Assembly: GCA_037176705.1 (NCBI GenBank)
Contig: CM073886.1
Location: 128,556,001 to 128,620,000 of the forward strand
Source of the DNA: Molossus alvarezi
Lineage: Eukaryota > Chordata > Mammalia > Chiroptera > Molossidae
Direction of reading: 5' to 3'
DNA length: 64,000 nt
Part shown: positions 48,300 through 60,430 of the stretch, in pieces
Numbering within the stretch: the first letter of the stretch is position 1
Layout: the number at the start of each line of letters is the position of its first letter
Notes under the pieces: model-generated
Seen by the model: only the letters and a program-made list of their open reading frames with translations
Database searches by the model: none
Told to the model about the DNA's origin: nothing
Position numbers and translations under genes: made by a program

Positions 48300-48660
48300 T
48301 GCACAACCAGTTCGCACGAGCTGTGGTCCACTAGATAAATGGCATGACTAATACTGAGACTGAACGTTTATAGGAGGTGACTCAGGACCACAGATGGCGT
48401 GACGAAGACTCCCGGAAGAAATCAGGGAAGACTTCCCTGAAGAGGTGATGATGCTACAGCAGTCTTTTTCTTGTTTTAATTACTTTATTTTTGTTACAGA
48501 TGTTTCTCCTTTAATAAACATTTAGGGGAGTTCCATGCAGACAACAGAAAGTAAGGGGCATCTCAAGTAGAAGTCTGAATACACGCATGACGTATGAATT
48601 AAATACACGCATGACGTATGAATTAAATTGTGTGTTCAGGAAACTCTCCCCTAATTACAT
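48300..48660 (-). mobile_element. L2 relic interrupted by a short L1 stub
   Basis: 'cagggaagacttccctgaag', 'aggtgatgatgctacagcag' and, after the break, 'ggggagttccatgcagacaa' follow antisense L2 order. About 48463-48515 (ttaattactttatttttgtt.., gatgtttctccttt) is the extreme 3' end of a minus-strand L1, so it inserted into the L2. Confidence 0.5.
48578..48625. repeat. 24-bp tandem duplication
   Basis: The unit aatacacgcatgacgtatga (24 bp in full, ending atta) occurs exactly twice, at 48578-48601 and 48602-48625. Each unit has a tgacgta CRE-like half-site. Confidence 0.92.
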
Positions 48661-48689
48661 GACTAGAATACAGCCTCGGTAGGTTAGAG

Positions 48690-48790
48690 GCTCTTTCTAA
48701 CTTGCTCATTTCCAAATGTCTTCCCAGCTCCTACAGCAGAACTTAGCCCACAGGGGGCATCTAATAAATCTTTATTAATTAGAGGTAAGT
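48690..48790 (+). mobile_element. L2/MIR-type 3'-end relic
   Basis: 'ttcccagctcctacagcaga', 'acttagcccacagggggcat' and 'ctaataaatctttattaatt' resemble the L2 terminus. Short and uncertain. Confidence 0.4.
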
Positions 48791-49483
48791 GGCTGGATCA
48801 CACAATCACCTGGAGTGGGAAGCCGGGTCAGCAGGTCAAGGGGTCTGAGATTCCCATCATCAGACGTCTAGCACAGCAAAGCGAATCAGAGCCAGGTTTC
48901 CGTGCGAGGGGCGGGAGAGCCCAAATACCAAACGGTGATTGAAAGAGAACCCTGGGTGTCTCCCTCTTTCCAGCATTGCATCCTAGGCCCTGGATGGCGA
49001 CCACACGAGGAGCGGACTCCTTCTGTGACGTTCTCATCCTGCCCCGGCTGCTCTCGCCCCACCCCAGCCAGGCGCACAGGCGAGGGCAGGAGCGCATGCC
49101 CCTCCGCTTCAGGACCAGAGCGCTACTGAAAGACGTCGGCTTCATCCCGACTCAGTAACTGCCACACAACTGTCACGTGGCCGTCAAGGGGCTTAGAACC
49201 GTAGGATTCAGGTGGCTGTCCCCGTCCAGGCAATACTTACGGGTCCGACTGAAGTGAACACACTAGAAAAGAATGCTGGGAACAATGAACGATCTCGCAA
49301 ACCCCGTTCAAAGAAGTTTGGATTGGATCACGTGGTTAACATGTTTGAAGCACTGACGTAGCCTGATGAAACTTTTCGATTCACTTTTAAAGTTAATCTT
49401 CACGCTTATATAAGGTACTTACGGCCTGTCCGTGTGGGAGCATCCTTTCTCGGATGGATTCCCTGTCTCTTCACGCTCACGTA
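48791..49483. other. Unique intron, GC-rich at left
   Basis: 48830-49130 is GC-richer with overlapping short frames. No exon signature or domain seen. Confidence 0.4.
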
Positions 49484-49497
49484 CAAAGCCCTATTTT

Positions 49498-49657
49498 TTT
49501 TCTTATGATGATAATGTCATTGTCTTTTTTGTTTTGTTTTTTATTTATTTATTTTTTATAAATTTATTTTTGTTACAGATATTTCTCCTTTTTTCCCCAT
49601 TGACACCCTCCTCTCCATCCCCCCCTCACCTCGTCCCCAGCTTTGTTGTCCATGTCC
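49498..49657 (-). mobile_element. Short 5'-truncated L1
   Basis: A minus-strand L1 3' end: 'tttatttttgttacagatat', 'ttctccttttttccccattg', C-rich block, 'gctttgttgtccatgtc'. A likely TSD, caaa[g/a]ccctatttt, lies at 49484-49497 and 49658-49671. The tail complement is interrupted by about 25 bases (tcttatgatgataatgtc..). Confidence 0.8.
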
Positions 49658-49671
49658 CAAAACCCTATTTT

Positions 49672-49929
49672 ATCTTTCCCCCATTTATGATGTAAGACCT
49701 CATCTCAGGCTAACATATTAGAAAGCCAGCTCCAGACCCAAGTAGGTGTTTACATATTAGTATAATACATACAATTAGATCATTTTATTGATATTTATGG
49801 AGTCAGTAGCTTAGGTAAAATGTGGAGCTATACAATCTAATTTTTTTTCTATAAGGCTCAACACTTTCTAAAATGCCATGTCCTATGCAATTTGTATTAC
49901 TTATTGAGTTCGCTTTCTTTTAAAAATAC
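49672..49929. other. AT-rich intron
   Basis: Nothing recognisable. Confidence 0.4.
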
Positions 49930-49936
49930 AACTTAG

Positions 49937-50134
49937 GTGGTTGAGCATCGACCCATGCACCAAGAGGTTGCCATTTCGATTCCTAGTCAGGGTACATGCC
50001 TAGGTTGTGGGCCCAATCCCCAGTGGGGGGCAGGCAGGAGGTGGCCAATTGATGTTCTATCTCTCTCTCCCTCTCCCTTCCTCCGTCTCTAAAAATCAGT
50101 ACAGAAAAAAATTTTAAAAAAAAGAAAGAAAAAA
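49937..50134 (+). mobile_element. Ves SINE lacking its first ~17 bases
   Basis: It begins inside the A box (ggtggttgagcatcgaccc) and runs through the B box (ccatttcgattcc), body, CT-rich region and A-rich tail. The short flank repeat aacttag lies at 49930-49936 and 50135-50141, which suggests 5' truncation at insertion. Confidence 0.82.
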
Positions 50135-50258
50135 AACTTAGAGGACAAATGCTCTAACACAGAATCCCAGGTGGCCACTGTCACGTGCATAACAATCAAC
50201 AATATGAACATACTCTAATTCTTACAAAGGAACTCAGAGTATTTAAAATAAATTAGGG

Positions 50259-50532
50259 CCCTGGCCGGTTTGGCTCAGCGGTTAGAGCGTTGGCCTGCGG
50301 TCCGGAGAGACCCGGGTTCGGTTCCCGCTAAGGGCACGTACTTCGGTTGCAGTTTGTCCCCGGCCCTGGTTGGTCGTGCGGGTGGCAGCCACTCGATGTG
50401 TCCCTTTCACGTAGATGTTTCTCTCTCTCTCTCTCTTTCCCTCTCTCTCCCTCCCACTCTATCTGTACAAAAGTTGGAAAAATGTCCTCGGGTGAGGATA
50501 AAAAAAAAAAATAAATAAAAATAAAATAAAAT
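50259..50532 (+). mobile_element. Young Ves SINE with perfect 14-bp TSD
   Basis: Complete and clean: A box tggctcagcggttagagcg, B box gggttcggttccc, body, (CT)n, the tcctcgggtgagga motif and an aaat/aaaat tail. The exact TSD aaaataaattaggg lies at 50245-50258 and 50533-50546. Of all copies here it looks closest to an active consensus. Confidence 0.95.
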
Positions 50533-50546
50533 AAAATAAATTAGGG

Positions 50547-51779
50547 AAAAGGCTGCAAAAACTACTCATTGCACCAAGTTGTGGTAAAACAAAGTTGATT
50601 TACCAAAACATAGACAACTAATGCACCTGATTGAAATAAAAGGTGAATGTGAGCTTTTGCAAAGAGTGAAAGAATATTTAATAGAATAAAAACATTTCCG
50701 CATTTATTAAGACTCATTTACTAAGTTCCAACTCACACCACACACTGACCTAAAAGACGAATAAAATATAACCCCACTTGTCAGGAATGTACTGTTCTGC
50801 TGAGGTAGAAAAACACAAAACACACATCATGATATAATATAATGCGGGTTGCTTCTGAGGGGTGTTCACAGCACACTAAGAAAACACAAGGCTGACACTA
50901 TGTAAAACAAGTACCTGAGATTCTGGTGTTACCCGTAAACCTGAACACATCCAGAAAGTGACTGGAGATTAAATTGTGGAAAGATATAGAGTCCAAATTC
51001 ATCACTTAATGCTGCCTAATTTAGAAATAGGAATGATTTAAGATACAACAAAGAGTAAAATTATAGCATAAATAATTCAGAAGAAGCCTTGGAATCAGAG
51101 TTCATGGGAGAGTATATCCGATTTTTAAAAGGAAGGAAAAGGAGAATGGGAAGGTATAGAAAAAAATATGCAAAAACTACATCACCTATGTTATTAAATT
51201 GCAAAATCAAAAGAATCCTTACCTGCCCTAAAGATACACCTTTAAATGTATGAAAGCATCCAGGTGAGTATAAGCAGTTATATGGACTCATTTAGAGACC
51301 TCTATGACTTAGCACCCATGTCATGGTAGATAAGTAAAAATAAATAAGAAACTTGGAAGTTTCTCATAATATAAATATTTCTTTAAAAGACCCAAATTAT
51401 CTGAGGCTAAAGGATAAAACATTTAGTATTTTGATTTAGCTTTGTTTCTTTCTATTTTGTTTTTTGGCTAATAAGATCTTACTTGTTAATTGTTTTCTGA
51501 ACTGGAGAATATATTAAGCCCAACAGGCTGAAAAAAACTTAAAATTTCTCCTCCTCAACTTCAGAATTTAAAAACAAAAATATAATTCCTTATATATTCA
51601 TATATCCTGTTGCTGCTGCTTAAAATCTTACACTATTATTTAACGTCCTTAGGAATTAGTAGCCTTCTTTGTAAATATCTCCATCAAAAACCCCACTTAG
51701 TCTTTCCTTCTATTTCCCTCCTACCTCCTCATTCCTATTTGAATCACAAGAAAGGCCTCCCCAAACATTCTCTTTACTT
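50547..51779. other. AT-rich intron with a possible antisense L2 segment
   Basis: 50690-50900 (e.g. 'ttactaagttccaactcacac', 'ttgtcaggaatgtactgttct') weakly resembles antisense L2. The rest is unassigned. Confidence 0.35.
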
Positions 51780-52090
51780 CCAGTACTTCTGCTCCAACAC
51801 TGGCTGTGGTCAGAATGGTCTAGGTAAACACTACTTCAGCATGTAATTCAAAACCTTCAAGGATTATTCTTTAAATAAGAATTAAGACCACATTTCGTGT
51901 TGACGACAAGAACTGGTAAAATTTCTCCAAATCTATTTGTCAAGGATTATTTCTCCCTTAGTATTTAACCATTTTTTAATCAGGAAACTACCCTTCCCCA
52001 AATCCTTCCCTTTTGATAATCTGATCACCTGAAACAATCTCTGCCTCTCCTCATCCAGCCGCTGAAATTCTACCCATCTTCCCAACTAGA
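51780..52090 (+). mobile_element. L2 LINE relic
   Basis: 'attcaaaaccttcaaggatt', 'aaataagaattaagaccaca' and 'tgataatctgatcacctgaa' weakly follow the L2 3' region. Low certainty. Confidence 0.35.
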
Positions 52091-52837
52091 GGGGGAATGT
52101 TTTTAACAAACATTGGAACTGAATACGCATTTGATGGATGTTTACAGGACTGATCTGAAACCTCTTCTGCATATTCATGTAAGAAACTCTTGAAAAAACA
52201 CCAGCCTCTCCTTGAATATTTTGAAAATAATGTTTTGCTTTGTGAGGCAATTCATTATAAGTATTCCTCTTGAAATCTTCATCTGGTTGCCCTGAAAATT
52301 TGGCTGAAATTGGAGAGTTTTAAATGTTCTTTGTGGTAAATTTCACTGGTGATTCGGTTCCTTATTTATTTTCTGTTTGCCCAATGATAGTTTAAAGATA
52401 AGAACTATACGACTAGATGTATGCCCACAGAACCATATTATGGTATATAGGACATATGTGCAGTTTTCATTTTAACATATGGAGCCCAGAAGGAAAATCA
52501 TAGCTGATGTCAAAACACACGACAGCTACTACTATACATCCTGTGAGGTCCGTCACATTGTATTTGGTCTTTTCCTGATAGAGAACCTAGTTCCTTGCCC
52601 AAGGACATTTGAATTATCAGTACTGGGAGCTACTTCATTATAAGATATCAAACTAAGGAACATCAAGAATTAGCCTATTTGCCAAAATCACCAGTAAAGT
52701 CAGTGTGGAAACTGACAGTCATTTATTCATTCAACAAACACTCACTAAATATGGGTTGATGTCTTAGAGAAACATGAACAAAATCATAGAGCAATAAAGT
52801 ACCATTCAGGTCAATTCAAGAAAAATGTATTAAACCT
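52091..52837. other. AT-rich intron
   Basis: Unassigned. 52720-52760 (tcatttattcattcaacaaa) looks like the antisense end of an L2. Confidence 0.35.
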
Positions 52838-52847
52838 CCACTGTCTT

Positions 52848-53057
52848 CTTTTTTTTTTAATGATATGTTTTTTTAGAGGAAAATAGAGATAGAAACATTG
52901 ATGAGAGAGAGACACATTGATTGGCTGCCTCCTGCACACCCCCTACTGGGTATCCAGCCCACAACCCAGGCATGTACCCTGACTGGGAATTGAACCGGGA
53001 CCTCTCAGTCCATGGGACAGTGCTCTGAATCCACTGAGCCACACCAGCTGGGCAAAA
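52848..53057 (-). mobile_element. Ves SINE with 10-bp TSD
   Basis: A minus-strand copy. B-box complement gggaattgaaccggg, a shortened CT-rich part (gaggaaaatagagatagaaac on plus) and a T-run tail. The TSD ccactgtctt lies at 52838-52847 and 53058-53067. Confidence 0.9.
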
Positions 53058-53067
53058 CCACTGTCTT

Positions 53068-53472
53068 TATTAAAATATACCACTCTTGCCTTTTTGGCTA
53101 TGATCACATACTAGAAATGTCAATTATATGTTATCATAACAACTAGGATTGCAAAATGTATAAAGAGATCTAATATTCACTCAATGGTACCATCATGAAC
53201 AAGACCATAGTTCCATTGAAGTACCACATTCACCTGGTCTGCCAATTACTCCATAGTCAATCCATAACCACATTATAAAATGTCATATCTTTTCAGATTC
53301 TAAGAACACCTGCTACTGTTTTTAAACACTAAATATATAAACTTCGGAATATAACTTATAAAAGTAATGTTCAAATGTATCCCACAGGATAAAACAAAAT
53401 TATAAACCCATAAAAATACTTCATTAAGTTTACCACCAAACAATGCTTTTTAATTTTTTTAAATAATAATAC
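53068..53472. other. AT-rich intron
   Basis: Nothing recognisable before the second L1. Confidence 0.4.
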
Positions 53473-54210
53473 AGCATGAGTAAGGACATCAGCACCATGA
53501 GTAAAGATATTAAAAACCAACCAAGTGGAAATGAAGAATGACATAGCAGAAATTAAGAACACATTTGGAAGGACTAACCAGCAGAGTAGAGGAAGCTGAG
53601 GACCGGATCAATGAATTAGAAGACAGGGTAGAAAAAATCAACCAATCAGAAAACCAAAAGTAAAAACAATTAAAAAACAGGAAGATAGTTTAAGGCAACT
53701 GTGGGACAACTGGAAACATAATAACATTTGCATCATAGGAGTCTCTGAAGAGGAAGAAAATAGGCAATGGTTAGAGAATATATTTGAAGAAATAGTGACA
53801 GAAAACTTCCCTAACTTGGTGAAGGAAGAAGGCATTCCAGTTCAAGAACCACAGAGAGCCCAAGTAAGAAGAACCCAAATGGGCCCACACCAAGACACAT
53901 AGTAATTAAAATGCCAAAAATTAAAGACAGTAAGAATCCTAAAGGCAGCAAGAATAAGCAACAGATTACCTACAAAGGAAACCCCGTAAGGCTCTAAGCT
54001 GATTTCTCAACAGAAACCCTACAGGCCAGAAGGGAGTGCCATGAAGTAATCAACATCTTGAAAGACAAGGATCTGAATCCAAGACTACTCTATCCAGCAA
54101 GGCTATCATTCAAATAGAAGGTCAAATAAAGAGCTTTCCAGACAAAAAAGGCTAAGGGGATATATTAACACCAAATAGCACTGTAAGATGTGCTAAAAGG
54201 ACTGGTGTAA
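53473..54210 (+). pseudogene. L1 ORF1 remnant
   Basis: Coiled-coil, RRM-like and C-terminal segments are recognisable across several frames (aggaccggatcaatgaatta, ggagtctctgaagagga, ccagaagggagtgccatgaa). The start and N-terminus are missing because of 5' truncation. Frameshifts and stops occur throughout, including a stop-producing change near 53660. It ends at the taa at 54208-54210. Confidence 0.88.
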
Positions 54211-54255
54211 TTAGTGGAAGAAATAGAAAAAAAAATAGAACCACACTAAACAAAA

Positions 54256-57200
54256 TTGGCAATAAATAAATACATATCAATTATCACCTTAAATGTGAAT
54301 GGTTTGAATGCTCCGATAAAAGACACAGAGTAGCTGACTAGATAAGAAAGCATGACTCACATATATGTTGTTTACAAGAGACCCACCTCACAACAAAAGA
54401 CTCATATAGGTTGAAAGTGAAGGGATGGAAAAAATCTTTCAAGCAAACAGAAAGCAAAAAAAAGCTGGAGTAGCAATACTCATATCTGATAAAGTGGATT
54501 TCAAAATGAAGGTCATAACTAGGGACAAAAAAGGCCACTACATAATATTGAAAGAATCTATCCAACAGGAAGATATAACCTAGGTAAACATATGTGCACC
54601 CAATATAGGAGCACCAACATATATTAAAAATCTTCTGGAGGACTTCAAAGGAGAAATCAATAGCAATACAATCATAGCAGGGGACTTCAACACCGGGCTC
54701 ACATCACTGGATAGATCATCTAGACAAAAATTAACAAGGAAACACGGACTCTAAATGAAGCGCTAGGTCAAATGGATTTCATAGATATCTACAGAGAATT
54801 ACACCCCAAAACCACAGAATTCACATTCTTCTCAAGTGCACATGAGACATTCTCAAAGACCACATGTTAGGGCACAAACTAAGTCTCTACAGTTCAAGAA
54901 GATTGAAATCATATCAAGCATCTTCTCAGATCACAGTGGCATGAAACTAGAAATCAATTGCAACAAAATACTCAAAGACATTTGAAAACATGGAGGCTAC
55001 ATAGCATGTTGAACAATGAATAGGTTACCATGGAGATCAAGGAAGAAATTAAAAACTTCCTGGAAACCAATGAAAATGAACACACAACAACACAAAATCT
55101 ATGGGATGCAGCAAAAGCAGTTCTGAGAGGAAAGTTCATAGCACTACGGGCCTACATCAGGAAGCAAGAAAAATTTCTAATAGACTATCTAACCTCACAA
55201 CTTAAAGAATTAGAGGGCAAACAAAAAGAAAACCCCAGAGCAAGTAGAAGGAAGGAACTAGTAAAGATCAGAGCAGAAATCAATGACATGGAGACCTAAA
55301 AAACAATTCAAAGGATCAATGAAACAAAGAGCTGGTTCTTTGAAAAGATAAACAAGATTGATGGACCCTTAGCTAGACTCACTGAGAAACAGAGAGAACC
55401 CAAATACACAAAATCAGAAATTAAAGAGGAGAGATAATGACACCACAAAAATACAAAGGATTGTGAACAAATATTATGAACAATTATATGGCAACAAATT
55501 CGACAATCTAAGTGAAATGAATTTACACTACAAAGAAAGAAAACTACAGGCCAATATCCCTGATGAACATAGATGCCAAAATCCTTAACAAAATACTAGC
55601 AAATAGAATCCAGCAATACATCGAAAAAATTATTCACCATGACCAAGTGGGATTCATCCCAGGGATGCAAGGCTGGTACAATATTTGCAAATCAATAAAT
55701 GTGATTCACCACATAAAAAAAATGAAAGATAAAAATGATATGATTATATCAATAGACACTGAAAAAGCATTTGACAAAATCCAGCACCCATTTCTGATAA
55801 AAACACTCAGCAATCTGGGAATATAGGGATCATATCTCGACATAATAAAGGCCATATATGAAAGACCTACAGCCAACATCATACTCAATGGACAAAAATT
55901 AAAAGCATTCCCCTTAAGAACAGGAACAAGACAAGGATGCCCACTTTTGCCAATCTTATTTAACATAGTACTGGAAGTCTTAGCCACAGCAATCAGACAG
56001 GAAGAAAAAAATAAAAGGGACCCACATTGGAAAGGAGGAAGTGAAACTGTCATTATTTGCAAATGACATGATACTATACGTAGAAATTCCCAAAGACTCC
56101 ATCAAAAATTTACTAGACATAATAAATGAATTTGGCAAATTAGCAGGATACAAAATTAATGTCAAGAAATCGATGGCATTCTTATACACCAATGATGAAC
56201 TCACAGAAAGAGAAACTAAGAAAACAATCTCATTTACCATTGCGACAAAAAAATAAGATACCTAGGAATAAACTTAACCAAAGAAATAAAAGACCTATTT
56301 GCAGAAAATTAAAGGTCATTGGAAAAAGAAATAGAGAAAGATATAAAAAAGTGGAGGCACATACCTTGTTCATGGATTGGAAGAATTAACATCATTAAAA
56401 TGTCCATACTACTCAAAGCAATCTATAGATTCAATGCAATCCCCATCAAAATACCAATGACATACTTCACAGAACTAGAACAAATACTTCAAAAGTTCAT
56501 ATGGAACCAAAAAAGACCCCGAATAGCCACAGCAATTTTGAAAAAGAAGAACAAAGTAGGAGGGATCACATTACCAGATTTCAGGTTATACTGCAAAGCC
56601 ACTGTAATCAAAACAGCCTGGTACTGGCACAAGAACAGTCAGATAGATCAATGGAACAGGATAGAGAACCCAGAAGTGGACCCAGGACAATATGCTCAAT
56701 TAATATTTGACAATGGTGGCAAGAGCATATGGTAGAATAAAGACAGCCTCTTTAATAAATGGTGTTGGGAAAATTGGACAGCTACATGCAAAAAAATGAA
56801 ACTAGACCATCAACTTACACCATACAAAAGAATAAACTCAAAATGGATAAAGGACTTAAATGTGACTCATGAATCCATAAAATTCTAGAAGAAAATGTAG
56901 GCAACAAAATTTCAGACATCATATGCAGCGGAATTTTTACTGATACATCACCTAAGGCAACAGAAACAAAGGAGAAAATGAACACATCGGACTACATCAA
57001 ACTCAAAAGCTTCTACAAAGCAAAAGAAACATCTACCAAAATGGAAAGGCAACCCACTCTATGGGAGAATATAATTGCCAACGATACAGCAGAGAAGGGG
57101 TTAATTTCCAAAATATATAGAGTGCTCATACAACTCAACAAAAAGAAGACAAAGAACCCAATTAAAAAATGGGCAGTGGAACTAAATAGACACCTCTCCA

Positions 57201-57784
57201 AACAGGACATAAAAATGGTTAACAGACATATGAAGAAATGCTCAACATCACTAATCACCAAAGAGATACAAATTAAAACAACAATGAGGTATCACCTCAC
57301 ACCTGTCAGAATGGCTGCCATCAACAAATCATCAAACAACAAGTGTTGGCGAGTGTGTGGAGAAAAGGGGACTCTAGTACACTGCTGGTGGGAATGCAGA
57401 CTGGTGCAGTCACTATGGAAAACAATATGGTGTCACCTCAAAAAATTAAAAATTAAACTGCCATTTTACCCAGTGATTCCACTTCTAGGAATAGACCCTA
57501 AGTAGCCTGAAACACCAATCAGAAATAATATATCTACCCTCATGTTTGTAGCAGCACTATTTACAATAGCTGAGATCTGGAAACAGCCCAAATGTCCATC
57601 AGTAGATGAATGGATAAAAAAACTTTGGTCCGTATACACAATGGAGTACTATGCAGCTGTAAGAAAGAAAGATCTCTTATCCTTTGAGACGACATGGAGG
57701 GACCTGGAAAGTATTATCCTAAGCGAAACAAGCCAAGCAGAGAAAGACAAGTATCACATGATCTCACTTATTTGTGGAATATAA
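54256..57784 (+). pseudogene. L1 ORF2 remnant with start-codon loss and internal deletion
   Basis: Where the full copy has ATG, this copy has TTG (54256-54258). The endonuclease part is broken by stops and indels. At about 55520 some 280 bases are absent (31442-31722 of the other copy), removing the RT N-terminal [12 protein letters not shown] region. Motif A reads SIDTEKAFD. Motif C reads FAND (56056-56067) instead of FADD. The C-terminal part is open from 56978 to a stop at 57505, then resumes to the natural stop at 57782-57784. The Cys-rich motif ([15 protein letters not shown]) is present. Confidence 0.93.
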
Positions 57785-58028
57785 TGAACATAACAGTCTG
57801 AGGAATGGGACAGTCCCTGAGTCATGGAAGTGGGGTACAGACTGACAATTCCCAGAAGAGGGGGTGGCGGGGGAGAGATAAACCACAGAACTTATATGCA
57901 TGTGTGCATGAACAAAGGACATGGACAGCAAAGCTGGGGACAGGGCATGGAGGGATGGGGAGGGGGGAAAAGGAAAACATCTGTAACAAAAATAAATAAA
58001 TTCATTAAAAAAATAAAAATAAAAACAG

Positions 58029-59400
58029 AAGCATGTTTTCGTTAGGGGTCAGCATACTGCTCAGTTAAAAAACTGTATTTTGCACTAATTCTTATAAATA
58101 CAAGCGTCTGTGTACTGTAAGGCAGTGTCGCACTGAGGTTCCAAGGGGACTGACTCTCATGGTCTGTACCCTATTACCTCTGGCTCTTTACCTTTTGCGG
58201 GTGAAGGGGGGTGGAGCATTGGCTTAAGTTCCATTGCCTCGTAGGCATGTGGACCAGCACCACACCCTGAGAAGTTGGCTCAGAGATCTAAAGGGGGACT
58301 ACTGCATCCGTGATGAATAGCATTTCCACCATACCACCTTTGCATTGCCTGTCTTTGGACTTCTTTCAACGTAGACAAACAACAACAACAAAAATCAATC
58401 TTCAGCTATTGTAATCTAGAGTATTTGCTATATGTATTCTAATGCATTCCCTATTGATACACCCTCCTGAGAAATACCATTAATAAGATCTTCAGATACA
58501 TTTCTCTTAAACCCAAGAAATCAGTTTGGGTTGATGGCACTTGATTTAATTGGTTCATAGTTAAGAGGTTCGTACCGCAAGCTAATTTATTCAGTTGCCC
58601 AGAATGACAGTTTATGTCAAGTTTAATTTAAAGGATTAACCTTAAAAGTATCTCTTTAAATTAGAGGCTTTCTGTGTAATTTAGGAACATTTCCTTTGCA
58701 TAGCTGGCAGGTGTGGCAAGAACTCTAATGTTCTCAGGCGAATACTATTGAGAACATAACCTATAATGTAGACCATTTGGAACCCATGGGCAAGATCCCA
58801 TCTCAGTTCGTAGGCATCGCATCTGTCCACATCTACAGGGCAGTTGAACAGCCTTCCCTTCAAGCGCACGTTCAAGTCTCTTCCATCACTGGGCAGAGGC
58901 TGGTGGGGTGGCTCCTTGACCGCTGAACGAGCAGGGCCTCTCTGGGGCCAGGCAAAGCTTCTTGGGTCACAGGATGACCAGGGCTCTCAGCAAGGTGAGC
59001 ACGACCTGGAGGAGGTGCTATTAACAGTGAGGAACGTAACCCACACACATTGAGAGGGTCCTGCCGGCGCGAGGAAAGGGAAGGAAGGGATGAGTCTGGG
59101 ACTACTCCCTGCACGAGGCGAAGACAATCCACCCTGCACACGAAGGGCGATGAGGAAGAGGAGGAAGTCAGCCTGGGAATCACCACTCAGCAAAACCAAC
59201 ACAATTACATGAAGTGCTTTGAGCCAAGGAGAGGAATAGGAAGGGAATCTTGGTCTATCAAGAGCATCGAGTAAACTGAAGAAATAAGAGAAATCTTCAT
59301 AAATTCCTAGAGACAATGGAGTTTCCTGAGATAAGAAAAACAGAGCAAACACCTTCATACAAGATTCTTAGTGGCTAAAAGTAGACACGAGTACTACTGA
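58029..59400. other. Unique intron
   Basis: A GC-richer part at about 58860-59180 has overlapping frames without recognisable domains; an aac/aaca run lies near 58378-58394. No named repeat assigned. Confidence 0.4.
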
Positions 59401-59413
59401 CATAAAAACATTT

Positions 59414-59635
59414 TTTTGTTGTTGTTGTTCAGGTAGAGTGGGAGGGAGAGAGAGGAACAGAGAGAGAGAGAGAAACATCGACGTGAAAGGAACACATCGA
59501 GTGGCTGCCACCCGCACGACCGACCAGGGCCGGGGACAAACTGCAACCGAGGTACGCGCCCTTAGCGGGAACCGAACCCGGGTCTCTCAGGACCACAGGC
59601 CGACGCTCTAACCGCTGAGCCAAACCGGCCAGGGC
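59414..59635 (-). mobile_element. Young Ves SINE with perfect 13-bp TSD
   Basis: A minus-strand copy with near-consensus A and B box complements (gctctaaccgctgagcca; gggaaccgaaccc). The exact TSD cataaaaacattt lies at 59401-59413 and 59636-59648. Its extreme 3' segment (tcctcgggtgagga type) is absent, so the tail follows the CT-rich region directly. Confidence 0.93.
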
Positions 59636-59648
59636 CATAAAAACATTT

Positions 59649-59718
59649 ATATATGTGTGTGTATATATATGTATTTATATGGTATGCATGTGTGTGTGTA
59701 TATACATACACATATATA
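59649..59718. repeat. TA/TG mixed microsatellite
   Basis: Alternating tata, tgtg and catg stretches over about 70 bases. Confidence 0.85.
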
Positions 59719-59880
59719 TGGAAGAGATAAAACAAAGGACTTCTATGCATAGACACACAACCAATGGACACAGACAATAGTTTGGGGACAGCAGGATGGG
59801 GGTGGGAGTGGCAAGGAGGGGTCAATGGGGGGACATCTGTAACACTTTCAACAATAAAAAAATGATTAATTAAAAATAAA
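59719..59880 (+). mobile_element. L1 3' UTR fragment
   Basis: 'ggaagagataaaacaaagga', 'acacacaaccaatggacaca', G-rich block 59797-59836, 'catctgtaacactttcaaca' then an A-rich tail. A 5'-truncated plus-strand L1 3' end. Confidence 0.85.
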
Positions 59881-60059
59881 TATATAAAAACAGAAATATA
59901 ATTTTCACACAGAATTCTAGAACCATCCTGGTGGCTGAGTGGTAACACAAAACAGATTATGTCTGTATTACTATTAATTATTGTATTGTTTTCCATACAA
60001 ACCACTGTAAACCTACGTTTCCCCCCCTCCCCCGTATGTTTACGCAGTTTCCTCTCATA

Positions 60060-60300
60060 GTGCTGAGCTCGCAGGGACATTCTGTTTCTGCACCTCCTCT
60101 TCCTGCTGGGCGTGTCATTTCATAGAGCATCTCTTTTTATGGGCGCACCTGTCATCTAGACTAGAGCTCACACTAACAACCTCATTTTACCTTGATCACC
60201 TGTGTAACCACCCGATTTCTGAAAGGTCCCATCCTGAGATACTTGGGGTTAGGGCTTCAACATGTTTTCAGGAGACACGATTCAATCCAGAACAGCAAGA
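60060..60300 (-). mobile_element. LTR-like relic (same loose family as 14060-14410)
   Basis: On the plus strand, 'cctcattttaccttgatcac', 'tcctgagatacttggggtta' and 'gggcttcaacatgttttcag' match the antisense of a common mammalian MaLR-like repeat. Family uncertain. Confidence 0.4.
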
Positions 60301-60430
60301 AATTCCATCGATGTGGTCACCTATGAAACCACTTTTAAATGTATTTTTCATTTTCAGATGACATACAGTATTGTATTAGTTCAAGTGTACAATATACTTG
60401 TTAGATATATCTATATCTATATCATCTATA

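Larger units (their letters stand above)
53473..58028 (+). mobile_element. Second L1, 5'-truncated within ORF1 (non-functional)
   Basis: It starts at cagcatgagtaaggacat, matching 29361 of the full copy, so the 5' UTR and the first ~43 ORF1 codons are absent. It then follows ORF1, spacer, ORF2, 3' UTR and A-rich tail. It carries many indels and stops, and an internal loss of about 280 bases at 55520, so it is older than or decaying faster than the 28.4 kb copy. No convincing TSD was found. Plus strand, antisense to the HCN gene. Confidence 0.93.

Noticed and set aside
50259..50340. tRNA gene
   Set aside because: A and B boxes are present, but they belong to a Ves SINE head; no cloverleaf and the SINE body follows. 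The same applies to the other 20-odd heads.
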